Assembly: GCF_902859765.1 (NCBI RefSeq)
Contig: NZ_CADIJV010000001.1
Location: forward strand, 248,001 to 312,000
Origin: Achromobacter pulmonis
Lineage (GTDB): Bacteria; Pseudomonadota; Gammaproteobacteria; Burkholderiales; Burkholderiaceae_B
Reading direction: 5' to 3'
DNA: 64,000 bases
Part shown: positions 54,967 through 63,684 of the stretch, one piece after another
Numbering within the stretch: the first letter of the stretch is position 1
How the letters are laid out: the number at the start of each line of letters is the position of its first letter
Notes under the pieces: generated by a model
Database searches by the model: none
Seen by the model: the letters and a program-made list of their open reading frames with translations, nothing else
Told to the model about the DNA's origin: nothing
Made by a program: the position numbers and the translations under genes

Positions 54967-55074
54967 CTATATTTAGCGTACCTGCCTGGAAAGCGGGCCA
55001 GGGCCGGATGTCCACGGGGGAAGAGGAATGGGGGCGGCAAGGACGCGCAAGCGCGGGCCGACGGAGGCGTGCGA

Positions 55075-55387
55075 TGGTGCCCGAGACCGGAATCGAACCG
55101 GTACGGCCTTGCGGCCGAGGGATTTTCGTACCACTTCGGCTTTCGCCGCCGGCGCGCGCGGCGCCGTTCGTGGTCTGGAGCACGCCTTCACCTTAGCCTT
55201 GCGGCCTTAGGTGCCCGCCGTCTGCTCTCTACACCTTCCCGGTTCTCGCGAACCGGGCTTGGCTCGGCGTTGGCTCGGAACGGGTCCAGGGCATTCGCCG
55301 AGTTTGACGGGCTACACCTCTGGAGTTTCCTCCGGAGGGCTCAAATGGATTCAAGTCCCTTGTGTCTACCAATTTCACCACTCGGGC
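55075..55387 (-). tRNA. tRNA-Leu(UAA), interrupted by a group I intron
   Basis: Minus-strand exon 1 (55387-55353, 35 bases) starts GCCCGAGTGG and ends GGGACTT. Exon 2 (55126-55075, 52 bases) starts AAAATCCCTC and ends with encoded CCA. Joined, they give an 87-base class II leucine tRNA: acceptor GCCCGAG/CTCGGGC, D-loop AATTGGTAGAC, anticodon arm AGGGA-CTTAAAA-TCCCT (anticodon TAA), variable arm CGGCCGCAAGGCCG, T-arm ACCGGTTCGATTCCGGT, discriminator A. The 226-base insert falls between the first and second anticodon bases. Standard tRNA callers may miss it. It reads UUA, a rare codon in this GC-rich genome, and may be the only tRNA for it. Confidence 0.95.
55127..55352 (-). ncRNA. self-splicing group I intron in tRNA-Leu(UAA), IC3-like
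   Basis: On the minus strand the 226-base intron begins GAATCC after an exon U and ends in G, as group I introns must. Pairings found: exon CUU with intron GAG (P1, weak as in cyanobacterial tRNA-Leu introns); P3 CCGTC/GACGG (55306-55310 with 55218-55222); P4 CTCGGCG/CGCCGAG (55296-55302 with 55263-55269); P6 CCCGGTTC-GCGA-GAACCGGG (55238-55257); P7 GAGC/GCTC (55224-55227 with 55178-55181); P8 CACCTAAGGCC-GCAA-GGC... closing AGGTG (55189-55213); P9 ACCAC/GTGGT. The conserved strings GAGCCAAGCC, AGGTGTAGAGAGCAGACGG and GCTAAGGTGAAGG closely resemble the cyanobacterial tRNA-Leu intron core. No endonuclease gene inside. Confidence 0.94.
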
Positions 55388-55463
55388 ATTGGGATTCCGA
55401 CAGGAAGCCACAATGGGATACCTGGTGTGCGGCGCGAGCGCGCTGCGGTATCCGGCGGGCGAG

Positions 55464-55469
55464 ACTATA
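55464..55469 (-). promoter_or_regulatory. -10 box for tRNA-Leu
   Basis: TATAGT on the minus strand, about 75 bases before the mature tRNA 5' end, in the spacer after the nitrilase gene. A convincing -35 was not found, only TGACGG with 19-base spacing. Confidence 0.35.
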
Positions 55470-55517
55470 CCATCAGCAGGCGGGCGGCCCGTCATGCAAG
55501 GCCGTCCCCTGGAAAAC

Positions 55518-56441
55518 TCAGCCGCTGAAACGCACGGTCCGGCGCTCGCGTTCGTCCACCTCCAGGGTGAAAACGTCGGGCCGCGCATAGTGGCCGACCA
55601 CGTCGAAGTCATAGCGCGCACGCACCAGCTCATCGATATCGACCGTTGCCGTCAGCAGGCCGGCCTGGCCGTGCAACGGGCCGGCCAGCACGTCGCCCAG
55701 CGGCCCGACGATGAGCGAGCCGCCGTTGATGAGCGGGCGCTGCGGATCCCAGCCGGGCACGTCCAGGCCCAGCTCGGCGGGCGATGGCTGCACCTGGCAG
55801 GCGCTGATGACGAAGCAGCGGCCCTCGTGGGCGATGTGGCGCATCGAGCACTGCCAGATGTCGCGTTCGTCGACCGTGGGCGCGCACCAGATCTGCACGC
55901 CCTTGGCGTACATGGCGGTGCGCAGCAGCGGCATGTGGTTTTCCCAGCAGATGGCGCCGCCGATGCGGCCCGCGGCCGTCTCCAGCACGGGCAGTGTCGA
56001 GCCGTCGCCCTGGCCCCAGATCAGCCGTTCGGTGCCGGTGGGCATCAGCTTGCGGTGCTTGGCGGCCAGGCCGGTGGCGGGATCGAAGTACAGCGCGGTG
56101 CAGTACAGCGTGCTGCCGGCGCGTTCGATCACGCCGATCACCAGGCTGGCCCCGGTGCGTTGCGACAGCGCAGCCAGCGCGTCGGTCTCGGGGCCGGGCA
56201 CGTCGATGGCGTTCTGGTAATAGCGGGCGTAGGCTTCGCGCCCTTCGGGCAGGCGGTAGCCGAGGCGGGTGCCGAAGATCTCGCCCTTGGGGTAGCCGCC
56301 CAGCAAGGCCTCGGGCATGACCACCAGCGCGGCGCCCGAGGCGCTGATCCCGGCCTCGAAGGCCAGGATCCGTTCCAGGGTGGCTTCCTTGCCTTCGGGC
56401 GAGGCGCCGATCTGCAGCGCGGCGACGGTGGTGGCGGTCAT
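55518..56441 (-). CDS. nitrilase
   Basis: A 307-residue true nitrilase, converting nitriles to carboxylic acids and ammonia. The triad is complete: Glu44 ([14 protein letters not shown]), Lys131 ([20 protein letters not shown]) and Cys165 ([20 protein letters not shown]). The RKLMPT...[11 protein letters not shown] and CWENHMPL motifs separate it from amidases of the superfamily. C-terminal part ends [15 protein letters not shown]. It is divergent from a LysR regulator with an 86-base shared promoter region, so induction by a nitrile or its product is likely. Confidence 0.95.
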   Translation of the reverse strand: MTATTVAALQIGASPEGKEATLERILAFEAGISASGAALVVMPEALLGGYPKGEIFGTRLGYRLPEGREAYARYYQNAIDVPGPETDALAALSQRTGASLVIGVIERAGSTLYCTALYFDPATGLAAKHRKLMPTGTERLIWGQGDGSTLPVLETAAGRIGGAICWENHMPLLRTAMYAKGVQIWCAPTVDERDIWQCSMRHIAHEGRCFVISACQVQPSPAELGLDVPGWDPQRPLINGGSLIVGPLGDVLAGPLHGQAGLLTATVDIDELVRARYDFDVVGHYARPDVFTLEVDERERRTVRFSG

Positions 56442-56527
56442 GGGGTTTCCTTTTTCACAGGGGAGTTGATGCGTCCTAGTGTCGGGGGCGGCCTAAAATC
56501 AATCAATCCTGCCTGGCGATAAATGAT

Positions 56528-57472
56528 ATGAACCAGATCGATATCGAGTCGACCGACCTGAACCTGCTCAAGGTGTTCGAGGCGATCTACGACGAGGGCG
56601 GCGCGGGTCGCGCCGCGCTGCGCCTGGGGGTGACCCAGTCGGCGGTCAGCGCGGCGCTGGCGCGGCTGCGCGTGCTATACGCCGACCCGCTGTTCGTGCG
56701 CACCGGGCGCGGCCTGTCGCCCAGCCTGCGGGCGCGCGAACTGCGGCCGATCATCGGCGAGGCGCTGGACAAGTGCCGGCAGAGCCTGTCGTTGGCCCGG
56801 CCGGGCGCGGCGGGATTCGGCGGACGCTCGGTCACGCTGGGGCTATCCGACGATTTCGAGGTCGCGCTTGGGCGCGAGGCGATCGCGGCGCTGGCCGGGG
56901 CGGCGCCGGGGCTGCGGTTGATCTTCCGCCAGACCCACAGCCGCGTGGCCGCCGACATGCTGATGGCGCGCGAGGTCGACCTGGTGATCGTATCCGGCGG
57001 CCTGACCGCACCGGCGTTGCAGCGCGTCACCGTGGGGCAGGGCGGCTATGCCTGCCTGGTTGATCCGGCCAGCCTGGCGCCGGGCCAGGATGCGTTGTCG
57101 GTGGAGAATTTCACCCGGCGTCCGCACGTGCTGGTGTCGTCGGGCGGCTTCATCGGCGTGGTTGATGAAGTGCTGCATGGCCTGGGCCTGAGGCGCCGGG
57201 TGCTGGCGTCCACCACGCATTTCTCGGCATTGGCGTTCCTGCTGCGCGGCGGCGATGCGCTGGCTACCCTGCCGGCGCACGCGGCGCGCGGGCTGGCGGC
57301 GGTTGCCGGACTGCGGCGGTTGCCGTGCCCGATTGCCATGCCGGACTACACCATCGAAATGGGCTGGCGCGCCGATGCGCTGCGCGACGAGGCGGTGGCG
57401 GTGGCACGCCGCTGCCTGTTGGGCTTGCTGCAGGGCTACGGTTGGGTGACCGCGCCGACGCAGCCAGAGTGA
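56528..57472 (+). CDS. LysR-type transcriptional regulator, divergent from nitrilase
   Basis: A 314-residue LysR protein of the NodD/LinR-like branch: DLNLLKVFEAIYDEGGAGRA, ALRLGVTQSAVSAALARLR and LYADPLFVRTGRGLSPS at the N-terminus, then an inducer domain with SVTLGLSDDFEVALGREAI. The ATG 56528 lies 86 bases from the nitrilase start on the other strand, and control of nitrilase is the natural inference. It converges on the TPR-protein gene. Confidence 0.93.
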   Translation: MNQIDIESTDLNLLKVFEAIYDEGGAGRAALRLGVTQSAVSAALARLRVLYADPLFVRTGRGLSPSLRARELRPIIGEALDKCRQSLSLARPGAAGFGGRSVTLGLSDDFEVALGREAIAALAGAAPGLRLIFRQTHSRVAADMLMAREVDLVIVSGGLTAPALQRVTVGQGGYACLVDPASLAPGQDALSVENFTRRPHVLVSSGGFIGVVDEVLHGLGLRRRVLASTTHFSALAFLLRGGDALATLPAHAARGLAAVAGLRRLPCPIAMPDYTIEMGWRADALRDEAVAVARRCLLGLLQGYGWVTAPTQPE

Positions 57473-57542
57473 TCGCCGGCATCGTCTCGGCCACGCTATT
57501 GCAGCCGCCGGCTCGTCCGACGCGGCACGCCATCCTCGACGT

Positions 57543-59078
57543 CTACTTGCGGCCGAACAATCGCCCCAGCAGGCCGCGCGGCGCGTTGGCCTGCCGTTCC
57601 GCCGCGAGGGCTCTTTCCAATGACAGCGCCTGATATTGCGGCTTGCCGTTCTGCTGGTAGGCCGCGGCGGCCTGGCGGAATGCCGAAGCGGACTCCGCAT
57701 GGCGTGCCATGGCACCGAAGATCTCGCCGCGCGAGAATAGGGTCCAACTGCGGAACTCCGGATCCATCGCGATCAGGCGGTCACAGGCCACCAGGGCCTC
57801 GTCGTGGCGGCCCGCGGCGATCAGCGCGTTGACGGCGTCGGCCTGCAGCCTGCTGTCGTCGGGCCAGCGTTGCAGCGCGCGTTCGGCATCGGCCACCGCC
57901 TCCGGGCCGCGGCCCAGATGGGTCAAGGCGTCGATGCGCACGCGGCGCCATTTGAGCCAATCGGGGTCCAGCGCGATCGCCACTTCCGACAGGGGCAGGG
58001 CTTCGTCGTAGCGTTCCAGGCGGGTGAGCATGTCGGCGGCGTTGCCGGGCAGGAAATCGTCGTCCGGCGCCAGTTCGTAGCCGCGCAGGTAGTACGCCAG
58101 GGCCTGCTCCCACTCGCCTTGGTCGCGTTGCGCGTTGCCGGCCACGAACAGCAATTGGGTGTCGTCGCTGGTCAGCGGATCCAGCCCGCGCAGGGCTTCT
58201 TGCGCCACCTCGGGGTGGCCGCTGCGCACATACTCGCGGGCCTGCTCCTTGCGGCCTTCCCAGCCGTTGTCCGACAGGGCATCCAGCTTTTGCCACAGGG
58301 GGGCGGCCTCGCTGGCCCGGCCCAGGCGGTGCAGCGAGCGGGCCTTGCCTTCCAGCGGCCAGTCCCAGTCGGGTTCGCGGCGCAGCAGGCTGGTCCATTC
58401 TTCCACCGCGTCGGCATCGCGGCCCAGCGCCTGCAGGCATGAGGCACGGTTGTGCTGGATGGCGTTTTCCTCGCCCAGGATCGCCCGCGCCCGGTCGAAC
58501 AGGGCGATGGCTCGGTGCAGGTCGCCCAGGCGGCGATAGGTGTTGCCGGCGTCGTACATGAAGCGGCCGTTGTCCGGGGCGAGCGCGATAGCGCGTTCGA
58601 AGTAGGGCACGGCTTCTTTGTGGCGCCCGGCATTGGCCAGGTTGGACGCGATGTAGCAATGCGGCGCGCCGGCCTGCGGGCGCCGCTGGATCGCGCGTGT
58701 CCAGCAGCCGATGGCATCCTGCAGGCGGCCGTCGTTGATCAACAGGTAGGCTTCGGCCAGCAGCAGCCCGAAATGCCCAGAAGTGCGCTGGCTGGCGGCG
58801 CGCAGCAAGCGCCAGGCCGCTTGCGGGTCGCCCTCGTCATAGCGCGCGGTGACCTGCACGGCGATGGCGTCCGGGCAGTGGGGATCGAGCGTCAGCGCCC
58901 GCGCCAGATCGGCGTCGCGCGCGACCGCGGCGCGGCGCCTGGCATGGCAGCGGGCGCGCAATGCCCACATCTCGGCGGCGTTGGGCTGCTCGCGCAGGCC
59001 TTGGTCGCACAGCGCGAGCATGCGCGTCGTGTCGCCGGCGTCTTCCGCGCGCAGGATGGATTCGATCAGTGTGGACAT
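57543..59078 (-). CDS. TPR-repeat protein
   Basis: A 511-residue protein built almost wholly of tetratricopeptide repeats: for example HKEAVPYFERAIALAPDNGR, DLHRAIALFDRARAILGEEN, EWEQALAYYLRGYELAPDDD and RYDEALPLSEVAIALDPDWL. No signal peptide or membrane span, so a cytoplasmic scaffold is expected. The C-terminus is basic (PRGLLGRLFGRK). It lies 28 bases downstream of the RDD/zinc-ribbon gene on the same strand, and the two are probably co-transcribed. Partner and process unknown. Confidence 0.88.
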   Translation of the reverse strand: MSTLIESILRAEDAGDTTRMLALCDQGLREQPNAAEMWALRARCHARRRAAVARDADLARALTLDPHCPDAIAVQVTARYDEGDPQAAWRLLRAASQRTSGHFGLLLAEAYLLINDGRLQDAIGCWTRAIQRRPQAGAPHCYIASNLANAGRHKEAVPYFERAIALAPDNGRFMYDAGNTYRRLGDLHRAIALFDRARAILGEENAIQHNRASCLQALGRDADAVEEWTSLLRREPDWDWPLEGKARSLHRLGRASEAAPLWQKLDALSDNGWEGRKEQAREYVRSGHPEVAQEALRGLDPLTSDDTQLLFVAGNAQRDQGEWEQALAYYLRGYELAPDDDFLPGNAADMLTRLERYDEALPLSEVAIALDPDWLKWRRVRIDALTHLGRGPEAVADAERALQRWPDDSRLQADAVNALIAAGRHDEALVACDRLIAMDPEFRSWTLFSRGEIFGAMARHAESASAFRQAAAAYQQNGKPQYQALSLERALAAERQANAPRGLLGRLFGRK

Positions 59079-59106
59079 GCGGATTCCTGGGGCGATGCGT
59101 GGGCGA

Positions 59107-60156
59107 TCAAGGGGCGGCGGCGCCAGCGGCGTGGCGGCACCCGTAGGGGCGGTCGCTCACGGCGATGTCGTCACTGCCGCATTGCCAGCGGCGCAAGCCC
59201 CCGCCTTTTCGATCCGCGCGCAATTCGGGCAGATAGACCAGGTGCTTGCCGGCCAGCGGCGAAGCGCCGTCGGCGTCGGCGGAACCGGCAATGGTGAAGC
59301 GCAGTACGCCATTCACCGGGTTCAACTCCAGATTGGAAAAGCCGCTGGAGGCCAGCGATTCGCGCGTCAAGCCCAGGTCCTGCAGGGTCGCGGCGAACTT
59401 GCCGGTGCCGCGGTAGTGGTTTTCCGCCAGCATCCGGACCGGCTGCGACACCAGGTCCAGGTGCCGCACGTCGGCCACCACGGGGTTGTCGGCATCGCGC
59501 GGACCCAGCGTCAGCGCCGCCAGCACGAAACCGGCCAGCACCAGCACCACCGCGCCCGCGGCGAACAGCAGGAACTTGCCCGCGCCGGTGATCGAGCGCG
59601 TCTGGCCCAGGGCCGCCTGGATCGCGCGCGGATCGGCGCGGCTGGAAACGACATAGGTGCCGGCGGCCCAGTTGTGCATGGCGCGGTTGCCGAACACGGC
59701 CTGCTGGATGTGGTGGAACACGCCGGGCAACGCCAGGTTCAGGGGGAATTTCATCAGATGCCGCCACAGGGACCGTAACAGGCCGGGACTTTGCCCGTCG
59801 CGCTTGACCACGCGCTGCTTGAACAACTGCTTGCCGGGCGAGCCGGCGCCCCAGGCGTCCATCAAGGCGGGCAGCAGCAGGCCCAGCAGGCCGGCCGCCA
59901 AGGTGAGCGCCTGGGGGCAAGGCTGGTCCAGCAATGCCTGGTAGCCGAGGGGCGTAGCCCAGGAGAAGGCGAACATGGCCGCGATCATGGCGGCCGCATC
60001 GACCCCGCTCGCCGCCAGCCGCGACCAGATGCCGGGGATCGCGGCCACGTTGGCGTGCGGCGCGCGCGGGGCCGCTGGCGCGGGCAAGGGCGCGTGGCAG
60101 CTGAAGCATTGGGTATGAGAGGCCGGATTCTGCCAATTGCACTGGGGGCACTGCAT
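59107..60156 (-). CDS. zinc-ribbon / RDD / pilin-like membrane protein
   Basis: A 349-residue composite protein. Residues 1-22 are a zinc ribbon (Cys3, Cys6, Cys17, Cys20; CPQCNWQNPASHTQCFSC). Residues about 40-170 form an RDD membrane domain (IWSRLAASGVDAAAMIAAMF, GAGSPGKQLFKQRVVKRDG). A transmembrane helix lies near 193-216 (AGKFLLFAAGAVVLVLAGFV). The rest, likely periplasmic, resembles a type IV pilin C-terminal part: NPVNGVLRFTIAGS, LAGKHLVYLPEL and a WQC...C loop (Cys326, Cys340). The ATG 60156 opens the zinc ribbon. It shares a transcript with the TPR gene. Function unknown. Confidence 0.85.
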   Translation of the reverse strand: MQCPQCNWQNPASHTQCFSCHAPLPAPAAPRAPHANVAAIPGIWSRLAASGVDAAAMIAAMFAFSWATPLGYQALLDQPCPQALTLAAGLLGLLLPALMDAWGAGSPGKQLFKQRVVKRDGQSPGLLRSLWRHLMKFPLNLALPGVFHHIQQAVFGNRAMHNWAAGTYVVSSRADPRAIQAALGQTRSITGAGKFLLFAAGAVVLVLAGFVLAALTLGPRDADNPVVADVRHLDLVSQPVRMLAENHYRGTGKFAATLQDLGLTRESLASSGFSNLELNPVNGVLRFTIAGSADADGASPLAGKHLVYLPELRADRKGGGLRRWQCGSDDIAVSDRPYGCRHAAGAAAP

Positions 60157-60315
60157 GATGCGCGTCTTATTCTGTGGTTGCCGTTCAAACGGAGGGCGTT
60201 CTGCGGCGCGCGGGCCGCCGCGCGATGGCCAGGCGCAGTGTATCGGACCCGTGACGGTCTTGCTGGGGAAAACCCCGATCCCTGCCGCGCCGCGCAACGC
60301 GGGACACTTGCCGCC

Positions 60316-61236
60316 ATGAAGCGTCCGTTGCCCGCCCCGTCCCATTCGCGCGATATCGATCCGGTTTCCCTGCGCCTGTTCCTGGCGGCGCTTGAAGAAG
60401 GCAGCCTGGCGCGCGCCGCGGCGCGCGAGAACATCGTGCCCTCGGCGGTCAGCAAGCGCATGATCGAACTGGAGGAAATGCTTGGCGTGCCGCTGCTGGC
60501 GCGCGACGTCAAGGGCGTGCGGGCCACGTCGGCGGGCCAGGCGCTGGCTGATCACGCCCGGCGGGTGCTGCAGCAGATGGAACGCATGCGACGCGAGATG
60601 GCGGGTTTCGCCACCGGGGTGCGCGGTCGCATCCGGCTGGCCGTCAGCGTGGCGGCGCTGTCAGGCGACCTGCCGGCGCAGATCCAGTCGTTTCGCAGCG
60701 CCCATCCGCAGATCGAGATCGCGCTGGAGGAGAGCACCACGCAGCAGGTCTTCCAGGAAGTGTTGCAGGGCCGCGCCGATGTGGCCGTGGGCTCCGACTT
60801 CGGCCACGATGGCCTGCAGGTGTTTCCTTGCGGCTATTGCGAATTGGCGGCGGTGGTGCCGGGGCAGCACCTGCTGGCCGACAGCGAGATCCTGGACTAT
60901 GCGCAGTTGCTGCCCTATGAGCAGATCGAGCTCAACCGCGACAACGGCATCAGCGCGGTGTTCGAGCAGGCGGCGCGCGAGGCCGGCGTGACGCGCCGCA
61001 TCAGCGCTCGTGTCAGCTCGCACGAGACCATCTGCAATCTGGTGGCGCGCGGCATGGGCGTGGCGGTGGTGCCCATGTATCTGCAGCCGCGCCACGCCAG
61101 CCAGGATATCCGCTTCATCGCCCTGTCCGGGCCCTGGGCGGGCACGCCGTTGTGCATCGCGGTACGCGAACTGGACGCGCTGCCACCCGCCGCGCGCGTC
61201 CTGTTGGCGCACCTGGGCGCGGCGCCGTGGCCCTAG
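60316..61236 (+). CDS. LysR-type transcriptional regulator of the CoA-transferase cluster
   Basis: A 306-residue LysR protein: DIDPVSLRLFLAALEEGSLA, NIVPSAVSKRMIELEEMLG and PLLARDVKGVRATSAGQALA in the DNA-binding part; inducer domain from about residue 95. It is followed on the same strand by CaiB-like, Bug and HMG-CoA-lyase-like genes and is probably their regulator. ATG 60316 is taken because it places the HTH at the standard position. Confidence 0.92.
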   Translation: MKRPLPAPSHSRDIDPVSLRLFLAALEEGSLARAAARENIVPSAVSKRMIELEEMLGVPLLARDVKGVRATSAGQALADHARRVLQQMERMRREMAGFATGVRGRIRLAVSVAALSGDLPAQIQSFRSAHPQIEIALEESTTQQVFQEVLQGRADVAVGSDFGHDGLQVFPCGYCELAAVVPGQHLLADSEILDYAQLLPYEQIELNRDNGISAVFEQAAREAGVTRRISARVSSHETICNLVARGMGVAVVPMYLQPRHASQDIRFIALSGPWAGTPLCIAVRELDALPPAARVLLAHLGAAPWP

Positions 61237-61398
61237 CCCCGCATTCCTAGGGCTAACCCGGACGTTCCGAAACGAGAATGCCCCGGTGCTGAAAGAGCGC
61301 TTTTCCCGCGACGCCGCGTCCGCGATGATGGCTGCGTGCCGCTCGGGCCACTGGCGCCCGGGCCTTCGATCCACGACGCAGGCCAGAGGAAAATGTCG

Positions 61399-62622
61399 AT
61401 GACCGCAGCACCGGCTTCCCCCTTCATGAACCACGACGAATTGCCCTTGCGCGGCATCAAGGTGCTGGAGCTGTCCCATATGATCATGGGGCCGGCCGCC
61501 GGCCTGGCGCTGGCCGACCTGGGCGCCGAGGTGATCAAGCTGGAGCCGATCGACGGCGACCGCACGCGCCGCCTGAAGGGTTCGGGCAGCGGCTACTTTC
61601 CCGTCTTCAACCGCAACAAGCAGAGCCTGTCGATCGACCTGAAATCGGCCGAGGGACAGGCGCTGGCGCGGCAACTGGCGCTGCAGGCCGACATGGTGGT
61701 CGAGAATTTCCGCGACGGCGGCCTGGCGCAGTACGGGCTGGACTACGCCTCGTTGTCGGCCGAGAACCCGCGGCTGATCTACGTGTCGCTCAAGGGCTTC
61801 CTGTCGGGCCCCTACAAGCACCGCACCGCGCTGGATGAAGTGGTGCAGATGATGGGTGGACTGGCTTACATCAACGGCGGCGCCGATACGCCGCAGCGGG
61901 TGGCGGCGTCGGTCAATGACATCCTGGGCGGCACCTTCGGCGTGGTGGGCGCGCTGGCCGCGCTGCATGACCGCCACGTCACCGGGCGCGGCCGCCATGT
62001 GCGCTCGGGCCTGTTCGAGAACAACCTGCTGCTGGTGGCGCAGTTCATCGCGCAGTACCAATTGACCGGGGCCGCGCCCAAACCCTTCGGCGCCGAGCGC
62101 AAGCCGCCCTGGGGCGTGTACGACGTGTTCGAGACCGCCGACGGACGGGTGTTCGTGGCGGTGGTGGGCGATGCCCAGTGGCGCAATTTCGCGCAGAGAT
62201 TCCTGCCGCCCGAATGGGCCGCCGATCCGCGCCTGGCCACCGCCGTGGACCGCGAGGCGGCGCGTTCCTGGCTGGTGCCGGGCGTGGGCGCGATCCTCAA
62301 GACCTGGAAGACCGACGAATTGTGCGCGGCGCTGGAGGCCGCCAACCTGTCGTACGGGCCGATCCGCCAGCCGCACGACCTGCTGCACGACGAGCACCTG
62401 AACGCCGGCGGCGCGCTGCTGGCCACCGCGCTGCCAGATGGCGGCGCGATCGCGGCGGCGGCGTTGCCGATCGAGTTCGATGGCCTGAAGGCCGGCAAGC
62501 GCTTCGATCCGCCGGCCCAGGGCCGCGATACCGAAGCCATCCTGCGGGGGCTGGGGCTGGATGCCGAGCGCATCAAGGCCTTGCGCGCCGCGGGCGTGGT
62601 GCATTGCGAGGAAAAAGCATGA
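61399..62622 (+). CDS. CaiB/BaiF-family (class III) CoA transferase
   Basis: A 407-residue class III CoA transferase, moving CoA from a donor such as succinyl-CoA to a carboxylic acid. It has GIKVLELSHMIMGPAAGLAL, DLGAEVIKLEPIDGDRTRRL, FNRNKQSLSIDLKSAEGQAL and MVVENFRDGGLAQYGLDYAS with the usual later ALDEVVQMMGGLAYINGG. ATG 61399 is preferred because AGAGGA lies eight bases in front; ATG 61393 is only two bases from it. Next to an HMG-CoA-lyase-like gene, the acid activated could be 3-hydroxy-3-methylglutarate or a related branched dicarboxylate; this is inference. Confidence 0.92.
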   Translation: MTAAPASPFMNHDELPLRGIKVLELSHMIMGPAAGLALADLGAEVIKLEPIDGDRTRRLKGSGSGYFPVFNRNKQSLSIDLKSAEGQALARQLALQADMVVENFRDGGLAQYGLDYASLSAENPRLIYVSLKGFLSGPYKHRTALDEVVQMMGGLAYINGGADTPQRVAASVNDILGGTFGVVGALAALHDRHVTGRGRHVRSGLFENNLLLVAQFIAQYQLTGAAPKPFGAERKPPWGVYDVFETADGRVFVAVVGDAQWRNFAQRFLPPEWAADPRLATAVDREAARSWLVPGVGAILKTWKTDELCAALEAANLSYGPIRQPHDLLHDEHLNAGGALLATALPDGGAIAAAALPIEFDGLKAGKRFDPPAQGRDTEAILRGLGLDAERIKALRAAGVVHCEEKA

Positions 62623-62695
62623 GCCGGCCGTAGAGCCGGTCCCCGTCGAGGCGGCGCCAGACCGCCAAGACATTCACCAAAGAGGAGACTTTCCG

Positions 62696-63655
62696 ATGAT
62701 CCGCAGACTCTTGGCGGTGGCCGCGATGGCCGTCGCCTGCGCGGCGCACGCGCAGGACTATCCCAGCAAGCCCATCCGCATCATCATCCCGTCCACGCCG
62801 GGCGGCGGCACCGACTACATCGGGCGCCTGATGGGCAACAAGCTGCATGAACTGAATGGCTGGTCCGTGGTGCCCGAGAACAAGCCGGGCGCCGGCACGG
62901 CGCTGGGACTGGCCGAGGCCGCGCGCGCGCCGGCGCAGGGCTATGACCTGGTGATCGGGCAGTCCGACAACGTCACGTTGATTCCGCTGTTGATGAAGGT
63001 GGCTTACGATCCGGTCAAGGATCTGGTGCCGGTGGCGCTGGTGGCCACCACGCCGATGGTGCTGCTGGTGTCCGACAGCTCGCCGTACAAGACCCTGCCG
63101 GAAGTGATCGAGGCCGCGCGCAAGGCGCCCAACACGCTGTCGTACGGCACCTCGGGCACCGGCGGCGGCGTGCACATCGCCATGGAAATGCTGCAGCACG
63201 AGGCCGGCTTCAAGATGCAGCACGTGCCGTACAAGGGCTCGGCGCCGGCGCTGGCCGACCTGATGGGCGGGCACCTGCAGTTCGCCGGCTCGTCGATCTC
63301 GTCGGCGGCCTCGTTGATCAAGGCGGGCAAGGTGCGCGCGCTGGCGGTGACGTCGCCCAAGCGCAATCCCGCGCTGCCCGACGTGCCGACCGTGGCCGAG
63401 CTCGGCTACAAGGATTTCAGCGTGGTGACCTACTACGGCGTGCTGGCGCCGGCCAAGACGCCGGCCGCCGTGGTGGCGCGCCTGAATGCCGATTTCAACA
63501 AGCTGCTGGCGCGCCCGGATGTGCGCGATGCGCTCGCTGCGCAGGGGCTGGAGGCCGACCCGGTGTCGTCGGAGCAGTTCGCCGCGCTGATCCGCTCGGA
63601 CATCGGCAAGGCGCGCCAGACCATCGCCACCGCGGGCATCGTGGTGCAGCAATAG
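62696..63655 (+). CDS. Bug/TctC-family periplasmic substrate-binding receptor
   Basis: A 319-residue exported receptor. Signal peptide MIRRLLAVAAMAVACAAHA, then YPSKPIRIIIPSTPGGGTDY, VVPENKPGAGTALG, YDPVKDLVPVALVATTPMV, MQHVPYKGSAPALADLMGGH and DVPTVAELGYKDF, all Bug hallmarks. It lies between the CoA transferase and the lyase-like gene and probably binds the acid they metabolise. AAAGAGGAGACTTTCC precedes the ATG. Confidence 0.94.
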   Translation: MIRRLLAVAAMAVACAAHAQDYPSKPIRIIIPSTPGGGTDYIGRLMGNKLHELNGWSVVPENKPGAGTALGLAEAARAPAQGYDLVIGQSDNVTLIPLLMKVAYDPVKDLVPVALVATTPMVLLVSDSSPYKTLPEVIEAARKAPNTLSYGTSGTGGGVHIAMEMLQHEAGFKMQHVPYKGSAPALADLMGGHLQFAGSSISSAASLIKAGKVRALAVTSPKRNPALPDVPTVAELGYKDFSVVTYYGVLAPAKTPAAVVARLNADFNKLLARPDVRDALAAQGLEADPVSSEQFAALIRSDIGKARQTIATAGIVVQQ

Positions 63656-63684
63656 CGGCCGGCGCATTCGACCAGGAAGACGAC

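Noticed and set aside
55069-55590. Protein frames crossing the tRNA-Leu locus
   Set aside because: The region is fully explained by tRNA exons and the group I intron; no endonuclease motif (such as LAGLIDADG or HNH) is seen.
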